Notes under the pieces: generated by a model
Told to the model about the DNA's origin: nothing
Database searches by the model: none
What the model saw: the letters and a program-made list of their open reading frames with translations, nothing else
Shown here: positions 56,763 to 64,000 of the stretch, piece after piece
Numbering within the stretch: position 1 is the first letter of the stretch
Layout of the letters: each line of letters opens with the position of its first letter
Source: Enoplolaimus lenunculus
Taxonomy: Eukaryota > Nematoda > Enoplea > Enoplida > Thoracostomopsidae
Length of the DNA stretch: 64,000 nt
Reading direction: 5' to 3'
Assembly (NCBI GenBank): GCA_030248215.1
Contig: JASANG010001633.1
Span: 124,001 to 188,000, forward strand
Made by a program: the position numbers and the translations under genes

Positions 56763-57089
56763 TTACACAACAAACGCCTTTTTATACACCGGTGTTGCGT
56801 CATTACTGGCCGGTAAAGACCGATTTTTTGACTCCATTTTAAGTTCAGTTGACGGTCTACTATTGAGTAAACTGTCACGTTGCTCATTCATATATTTTTC
56901 GTTTGAACGTTTACTTGAGACACGATTACATCGATGAATGAAGAATAGAATTCCGCCCAGATACGCAGTCACCGTAATTATAATGGTTATAATGCGTAAA
57001 TCACCGATATACGACGCCATATTGTGCAGGTCGTCCAGAGCTCCCATTAACTTGGGATACTCTGGAATCAATTCTGATACTGACGGCAT
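56763..57089 (-). CDS. Small single-pass membrane protein, unknown family
   Basis: An intact 108-residue frame without introns. Residues 1-30 are mixed with acidic character (SELIPEYPKLMGALDDLHNM); residues about 34-52 are a clear transmembrane segment (ITIIITVTAYLGGILFFI); then comes a basic stop-transfer side (HRCNRVSSKRSNEK), which suggests a cytoplasmic C-terminus; then a Ser/Asn-rich tail ending KKAFVV. The last three residues fit the hydrophobic-x-hydrophobic type of PDZ ligand. The ATG at 57087-57089 is the only one upstream of the domain; a TATTTAG just before it could be a splice acceptor. I recognise no homologue. Amino-acid composition is ordinary and not repeat-like, which supports it being real. 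Confidence 0.55.
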   Translation of the reverse strand: MPSVSELIPEYPKLMGALDDLHNMASYIGDLRIITIIITVTAYLGGILFFIHRCNRVSSKRSNEKYMNEQRDSLLNSRPSTELKMESKNRSLPASNDATPVYKKAFVV

Positions 57090-57177
57090 TGCTTAAGTAC
57101 CTAAATACTCTCGATAGTATATTGTTGACAGTAACTGAAAAATTCTCCAATAAATAGGCATTAAGTGCAAATGTTTT

Positions 57178-57371
57178 GGCCCATGTAAAGATCAGGGGCG
57201 GAACTTTTTTCTGTGAGACTGCAATAGAGTAAGCTTAAGCTTTAGACTATTTTTGCTTGGCCTAAGGCTTAGGAATATGCTCATTCTTATGCTCAGGCTA
57301 AGGTTTACGCTTAGGTTTAGGCTTAGAAATATGCTTATAATACTGTTCCGTCCCTGTTCTTTACATTGGCC
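57178..57371. mobile_element. Telomere-hexamer MITE
   Basis: GGCCCATGTAAAGATCAGGG to CTGTTCTTTACATTGGCC; hexamers read CTTAGG. Flanks AATGTTTT and AATTTTTG agree at 6 of 8. Confidence 0.78.
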
Positions 57372-57452
57372 AATTTTTGGATTAGAACATATCGAACGAT
57401 AAGCAACTCAAAATCCGAACCTAGTAACGTAACCTTAGCCTATGTCCCGGCG

Positions 57453-57678
57453 TAAAGCCGTATTCACGCGAGCAAAGTTTCGAGCGAGAATTTGCAGCTG
57501 CAAAATTTTTTCATTTAACACTTTTTGCAACATGAAACGCAACGGCAATATTATCATTTCTCGCTGCAAAAATTGCATGGTGCAAGTTTCAGCTGCAAAT
57601 TCAGTCAAAAGCTCGCACGTGCAAATTGCAGCTGCGAATACTCGCCGCAACAACTTGCACGTGGCAATTGGTCTTAAC
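57453..57678. mobile_element. Worn TTAA-type palindromic MITE
   Basis: TAAAGCCGTATTCACGCGAGC to CTTGCACGTGGCAATTGGTCTTAA, with GCAGCTGCAAA words. Frames on both strands across it are palindrome artefacts. Confidence 0.6.
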
Positions 57679-58316
57679 GATAAATCTAAAACCAAGTGGA
57701 AACATCAGTCTAACTGATAAATCGCACAAATTGATTTCACCATCAAGTAAATTATTCACCTTTAAAGTTGAAAACTAGTATAAAGTGGTTGACTGGTTAA
57801 AATACTGATTTACAGACATTAAGGTTTATTAATATGAACAGTTTGATGTGAATATAAAAATTTGACTTATGCCCAAATTACGTGTGTTCGGCGTTCTTGC
57901 TTTAATTATACAATTAGTTAGTGCTTTCGCACTCGTGTTGCTTGGAGCCGTGCTTGAGTATCAGAAGCGAAAACCGTAGAAAACCGTTAAAATCCAAATT
58001 TAGCTAACCAAGCTACAAAAGTGAAACTAAACAGGATGCATTGTACGAAAAATATGTTTAGATAACGACAAATTATTATAATATATAGTACGTATACGAC
58101 AGATAACAGTCTTGTACACTAATCATTTTGACATTTTCAAAGCTCACAGATCCTACCAATGAATATTCAGATAGAAAAATGAATCAGAATCTTACCTCGC
58201 GACGAAATTGCCGGACAATTTAAGGCAAGCAAGAGACCTACCTTTTACCATTTTTGGCTACAAACAAAAGCTAAAAACATAACAACCGTTACTATTGTTT
58301 AACAAACAAAACAATT

Positions 58317-60858
58317 TCAATCAAGCCTTGGCTTTAATGTTCGTATCGAAACTTTATCTGGTGTAATCAGGTAGCACACGGCACCCCAACCGGCTAACGG
58401 ATCACGATCAAGCGCAGATAACATCGCTTGTGAAGTAGCTTGGAATAACTGTTCAGGCTCCTGCAAAACCAAAGCATCAGATAATATTAGCTGGCAATAA
58501 ATAAAACTAAACGTCCTCCTACAAATTATTATGCTTTCGTACACAATGCGACAATTTTCACTTGCCTGTCATGCACCGGTCAGAAAAAATTTACAACTTA
58601 CTGCACTTGACAGGCGTGTGAACATTGTGACATTGTGTACATAAGTTATTATACAAAATACACTAGCGACATATTTCAAAATAACTAAAACAACATGAAC
58701 AGCAAACATGACGGAGGCGATATCATTTATACGATAAAACACAAACTCGAAACGGAATACAGATGGCCTTGTTGTCCTAATCGCAGCGCAAAATATACTA
58801 ATTAGAACCAACTCCAAGATTTAGTTTTTGATAAAGAAGATATAGAAGTAATCGATCCTAGTAATTTCTAGCGATACGTAATAGCGATCTCGTTATTGTG
58901 AAAACACAGACTGCAAACGTTGCTCAAAAACCAAACTATACTGACTGAAATTCACCCAAATGTGTCCTTTTATTGAAACAAAATATGTTTATAAGCCACG
59001 ATTCGTGGAAGAACACTGCGTTAATAACATTACAATTTCTAACCCAAACTTTGTTTATGAAATATTGGACAGAATTCACCGCAAAACCGCTTACTATTTA
59101 GTACATACCTTCGATAATACTGTCTATAGATCCTCATAAATTGCAAATATACACGCTCGCTTACCATATCGGGCTCCCACGTCGCTTCACAAATGCCCAT
59201 AACAGTTTCGCCACTTGTACCAGTTGCAACGAAATCTTTTGGTGTGGTAATACAACCGATAATGTCCATTCCACTAATAAAAGGTTCTTGCGTTACCGAA
59301 TCAATACCAACAATAATTGGTTCACAAAAGTATGGACCAAACCTAAAATGTGCGGTAGCGTCAAACGAGCAGAATGAAAGATATACGTAGTTATTGCATG
59401 CGCAAGTTTGGTCACAAAACAGTTTTGAAATACTTACAACCACAAAAATTCTTTATTAATAAATATAAGCTACGGAAAAATTCACATATGAATAGCCTTA
59501 CAGGTCAAATTAATCATCACCATTGGCTTAACTGACATTTAATAGCAAGTGCTTGAAGATTATTGCGGGCGTCTGCAAATTATAGATATAATTGATGTCA
59601 AGATTCTGAATGATAATGACGGTTTCTTCTGTATAGTTGCAGCTGCAAGATAGCTTTTGAAATTTGAATATATACCTCCGTATTACATCTACTTTATGGA
59701 ATTATTAGTGCATAAGTTAAAGCGTGCTGCTAATTATATACAGTGAAAATCTTACCTTCTTTCGTACAACAAATTGCTAACCATACAGGTGAACGTTTTG
59801 GGCGAAACAATTCTATTTTCACGCAATTCATATAGATATTTTCGGACATGCATACGCTCGACTCTGTAACACATTAAACACCTGTTGGTTTGAAATTGAA
59901 ATTTAACCATCAACATTTTTCATAATTGATTATAAAACACACGTGTCAACGTTCAACAGGCACCATAACGAAATATTGTGATTCTAGTCGTAAATAACTG
60001 TATAACATAGTTACGTTATACTTTCCAGCAACAAACATCGGGAAATGTAGAATACCACGGCCGAATGCAGATTTTTTTGCCTGAGTCGGAAATCCATTTG
60101 AAACCCAGTAACAATCAGGTTTACACCCGATACCGTTTGAGTTGAAAGTTCACTTTCCTTCCAATTACGATTCCGATTGCACAATCAATCGGAATCGGAA
60201 TTTTGAAATTTTATTTTTAATCCTACATTTTGCGATACGTGGGCCAAAAATTTTGAATCATTTATCTATTTAATTGCTTTCGATGAGATGATTTATCAAT
60301 AATTGATTGTTGTTCAGCTTTTACAGAAACAAACATAATCCACGGAAACGCAATCTACCTTCGATGATTAATTTTCGGCGATTGTCAAGGTTTATACACT
60401 ATACGAATAAAATCTATTTAATTTTTATCGTCTTTTTCAGTAGAATATCGTAATTTCCACAGACGAAAATTTAATAACGGAATTTTCGATTCCGGTAAAA
60501 ACTTACCGGAATCGGAAGATCAAAAATTGTCGGAACTGGAATCGGATTTCCGGTTCACCCTGGTTGAAAACAAACAGACACCCTAAATCAATGTTATATT
60601 TGCCAATACAAATTATCTGTTCAGACAAAAATTTCTAGTTCCGATTCAGATTACAATTCCGGTAAAAATTTGCTGTTCCGACTCCGGCATAATCCAGTTC
60701 CGCTTTGCACGCTGCTAGATATACACATAAAACTAACATGGTTTGAGCATCAGTCGCCAGGCCGGCTATTCCAAGATACAATCTATCACCAAATTTATAA
60801 ATTTTCGACTTGTCCGTTGAGATAGTTAAGAATTGTTCCCCAAGACGCAAATCCGATG
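58317..60858 (-). CDS. PSMB3: Proteasome subunit beta type-3, N-terminal exon missing
   Basis: A non-catalytic beta subunit of the 20S proteasome core. Exons in gene order: 60738-60858, 59756-59863, 59165-59342, 58317-58460. All junctions are GT-AG and phases agree (1-in, 2, 2, 0). The joined frame reads SDLRLGEQFLTISTDKSKIY, GDRLYLGIAGLATDAQT, LYELREN, NLLYERRFGPYFCEPIIVGI, FISGMDIIGC, GICEATWEPDM, QAMLSALDRDPLAGWG and ends VSIRTLKPRLD with TGA at 58317-58319, matching the family in order and spacing. About 182 of the usual 205 or so residues are present. The missing N-terminal residues (MSIMSYNGG-type) were not found between 60859 and the right edge, so that exon is probably beyond the window, past the LTR element. 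Intron 60116-60562 holds a worn hAT-like MITE. Confidence 0.95.
60116..60562. mobile_element. Worn hAT-like MITE in a PSMB3 intron
   Basis: CAGGTTTACACCCGATACC at the left and TTTCCGGTTCACCCTG at the right, with GGAATCGGAA runs on both arms. No duplication is readable. An additional CCGGTAAAAAT fragment follows at about 60640-60715, right up to the PSMB3 exon donor. Confidence 0.5.
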
Positions 60859-62610
60859 CTAAAACAATTTATAACAGCACTGGACAGTTCTTCACAAATT
60901 TTCTCTATGGCAGTGCTTGAAACATACGATTACGACGAACAGAAGCCATCCTAACACGAGTTCGAATCTAATGCTTACCTCAATATAATGTTTTTAATGT
61001 GCATACTAAATATGTACTTCTTTGTAACAGCTCAATAACGCAGAGGTAGTTCGCAGTGTAGGTGGTGTCTCACCTTTGAATTTTGGGTTTTTACTTTTTA
61101 TTTTCTAAATCACCCTCCCTCAGCTTTCCCTTTTTCTGGAGCGCCCTGGGCTCCTATTTAGCACTCTTTTTCCTATTTCTGGGCTGTGACTCCGCTGGCC
61201 AATATCCGAGTGCGACTCTTAAGTCGTGCCGGATATTTTCCTAAAAATTCATAAAAAACTATTTTTAAAACTCAAAACAATTACCTAGCTAGGTGTAAGA
61301 CGTGGTTTTTGTGCTATTTTTGGTTGTTGTTTTTTGTTTTGTTTTTGCATATTTTTGATTATATTGGCGTCGTGCGTGTAAAAACGTTCTAAAACAATAT
61401 TCTTTTAAAAATTCTATAAAAATTTATATAAAATTACCTAAAAAAACCTAATTCAATTCTTAGTTTGGAATTCCTGAGTTAGTCGGATGAAATCAGTTGT
61501 ATCTTTACCCGGTTGGATATTATTATGAAAGTTATGCTTTGTTCAGTTTGTACGGTTGTTCCTAGAATGTGAATTTCGAGTTTGGTTTGGTTTATATTAC
61601 GCGTAGACCTTTGGACCCAATTGTTTTTCCCGGTAATTGGTGAGTATTGTGCTAACGGTAGAACCGACTGGCTCGTGTGAATAGTGGTATCGGTAATTAT
61701 TCACGGCAAGCTGTACGCAGCAGTCATAGGCTTAGGTGGAATTGGGACCTTTTTAAGGAAGGCAATTACGCCTGAGCGCTGCGGAGCGGACATTGCTTAA
61801 TTAAAATAGAACGTGGTTTATTAGTAGGACCGAGCTATTGTGTTGGATCTGGAAGTTGATAGTGGTTATTTTTAAAGTTGTGCGCACAGGAATTAGTAGT
61901 TTTCGAAAGTATTGTTTTAGAGCTAAAGGATAATTCTGTATTCTTATTACCAAATAATTTGTACCTGATAATTGGTGCTTTATCTTTATAATTTTTACTA
62001 GTTGCATTCCTTTTGTCATTTTAACTTTTATATAAAATTTCCAAAACCGTGCGTTTCTTGCGGAGCGATCGATCTTAGTTGAAGTACGGACTCATTTGCC
62101 GTTGGACCCTAAAGTACATTTGACGCGGTTACAAATACAATAGATAGCTACCCGGATCACGATAAAGAACAGAACCGAAACACACAACCAACCAACATAC
62201 AAAACCGACACGCAGTGCCACACATAGCATTTTAGTTCAGATGGACTACAAATAAACCGCAATACGCGTGCTCACCAGGGCAACAGGGAGTTTTTCGTAG
62301 CGATGGGTAAGAACACTTCCAAACGAAGCTAGGAAAATTTCGTAACATAGAGGCAAATTTGTTCGCAGGAAAAGCGAAGCCCTCGATCACGGAAAGGAAC
62401 AGAACCGAAACACACAACCAACCAACATACAAAACCGACATGGTGACCACGATGGCTTCAATTCTGGCGTGATCAATTGTGACGCTGGATTCGAACGAAA
62501 AGGGATAAAGGATAAAAGTTACAAAGACTAAAGGATAAAGTCGAGATTGTAAGTGTGCAGAATTTTATTGTCCCCCAGTTTTCAGAAATACCCAGCCTAG
62601 TACATTTGTC
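60859..62610. other. Upstream of PSMB3 exon; probable LTR/leader of the gag element
   Basis: 61060-62130 is compositionally distinct, T-rich on the plus strand with TTTTTGTTTTTT runs, no exon on either strand, and lies directly upstream of the gag-like frame. This is where the 5' LTR would be, but the partner LTR is outside the window, so neither edge can be fixed and no primer-binding site was recognised. Confidence 0.4.
62155..62440. repeat. 56-bp direct repeat in the LTR-element leader
   Basis: The block at 62155-62210 (GATCACGATAAAGAACAGAA onward) recurs at 62385-62440 with only a few differences, spaced by 230 bp. It lies between the putative LTR and the gag-like frame. Confidence 0.8.
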
Positions 62611-64000
62611 ATGTATCGGACCCCGCAACATCCTCGAGTTCCGCCATCTCCCCAGTATCATGGACACCCCGACAGCCTCCCGAATCAGATGGTTACCAGG
62701 AATGCCTTACGACAGTACCAGAATGCACTACAAACCCAACAACATTCCCCGTCCCGAGTTACGATCCGAACTGCGTCTCCCCAGAACTCAACCCTATTGA
62801 CGAGTCCTCAAGGAATTATGGAACCATCACCGGATATACACATTTCAGCACCTGTTACCCCATTCCAAGAACCTGTAGCTACAAACACACTTAATTTTGT
62901 AGGTGATCAGGGGAATGCAGATCCGAACATAAGTAACGTAGCATCAGACACACAAAGTCCGCTAGCTACAAAAAGCATAACTATAGATACAGACCCGTAT
63001 GTTTTAGTACCAGTAAAAACAAATTCTTTGCCCTCAAATGTTGCAACAGTAGTAACATGTATGACAGCAAATATGCAACAGTTAGCAATAACAACTGAAG
63101 GACAGCAGCATTTGTATAATCAGAGTAACGTAGCTAATATGCCACAGTTAAGAACGAATGTAACACAGATAGGGACACCGGCTGGACAAATTGTCCATCC
63201 GATAGTACCCACATTAGCATACCCATATTCCTCAGCAATTTCAGGTACACATAATTATTCAGGCTATAATGTAGTCGCTTTTCCTAGTGTACCTCAAACA
63301 GTTGTGCAACCGACATGTAGTTATGCACAAAATATTTCGCAAATTCCTAACAGAGTCAATGTGCAATATTATCCCCAAAATTCGAGAAATATTGTACAAC
63401 CCTTAAATGGTGTTTTGAATCCTAATACTGGATGTATTAATCCTGATATGTTAAATGCTCCTATACCTGAAACGGTACCTAAAACTTCTGCGTTTCACCC
63501 TATAAGCCCTTCAGTTCCTGAAAATCCATCCGTAGTTGCAAATGTAGAAGTTAATGCACCTATAAACATGAATTCAGCTCATGGTAAAACACCTGAACAA
63601 CAACTTTTATTAACATTAAATCCACAACAATTATTATTATATCAACACACATTAATAGAAAAAGCAGATAATTGGAATCCCCAAGATGATCCCCCAGAAG
63701 CACGAAGTCCAGAATTATTTAAGGAAACGGTTAAAACTTGGATGTTTCCGAAAAGACAAGAAAGCTGTTCGTCAACATCAATCCCGAATGCCCAACCTAA
63801 ACGGAATCACAGGAAAGATTTTTCTCCTAGTGATTCATCCGATAGAGGAAGTCGAAATATCATTGTTGAAAGGACCAAATTAAGGGACACTCCAACCCAA
63901 ATAATAGTTAAGATGCCGGAAAAACCCCCTACTGTACCATCATACGATGGCGAATCTGATTTCGGCACGTATTTCCGCAAATTTAGTCGAACTATGAAGT
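62611..64000 (+). mobile_element. LTR retrotransposon fossil, gag-like region, runs off the right edge
   Basis: An open frame from an ATG at 62611 to the window end (463 codons). The first 400 or so residues are low-complexity and rich in Asn, Gln, Pro and Thr. The end, MPEKPPTVPSYDGESDFGTY followed by FRKFSRTMK, resembles the start of the gag capsid region of Ty3/Gypsy-type elements (the usual PPxYDG motif before an aromatic-rich helix). The visible part looks whole, with no breaks seen, which suggests a fairly young insertion. The pol region and 3' LTR are outside. Family assignment rests on this short motif. Confidence 0.7.

Overview
The window is animal nuclear DNA: intron-rich genes with GT-AG introns, no operons, and introns and spacers packed with small palindromic transposons. 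The genes are a long secreted collagen (minus, 387-29492, 3' end off the left edge), the 15-kDa selenoprotein SELENOF (plus, 33808-35264), a DLGAP/GKAP-family scaffold protein (plus, 39846-42863), a small one-pass membrane protein (minus, 56763-57089), proteasome subunit beta-3 (minus, 58317-60858, first exon not found) and the start of an LTR-retrotransposon gag-like frame (plus, 62611 to the right edge). Degenerate TTAGGC/GCCTAA hexamers, the nematode telomere unit, occur throughout. With a true selenocysteine SELENOF and a 54-bp-exon collagen this suggests a nematode outside the Caenorhabditis lineage, perhaps an enoplean, or an allied invertebrate. That placement is inference.

Left third (1-29.5 kb): one collagen gene. 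I placed 30 coding exons. A signal-peptide exon and a 35-bp linker exon precede 28 Gly-X-Y exons, all multiples of 9 bp and all starting on a Gly codon; eleven consecutive ones are exactly 54 bp. The introns hold minisatellites (18, about 24, 31 and 54 bp units), many MITEs, a 62-bp inverted repeat and a composite satellite.

Middle (29.5-49.5 kb): SELENOF, whose in-frame UGA (34313-34315) lies in a correctly phased 67-bp exon; a long spacer with micro- and minisatellites; the DLGAP gene in four phased exons; then four transposons nested inside one another (45.1-47.1 kb), a 24-bp satellite and two weak exon candidates.

Right third (49.5-64 kb): MITE-rich spacer, a 108-residue membrane protein of unknown function, four exons of PSMB3, and the 5' part of an LTR element that probably lies in the first intron or upstream region of PSMB3.

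The most unusual feature is a family of about 20 non-autonomous DNA transposons with GGCCCATGT-type inverted ends and 8-bp target duplications whose interiors are arrays of telomere-like hexamers. One copy has grown into a 1.7-kb satellite block between matching target duplications. The genes belong to unrelated pathways (extracellular matrix, ER protein folding, synaptic or cytoskeletal scaffolding, proteasome) and show no sign of common control.
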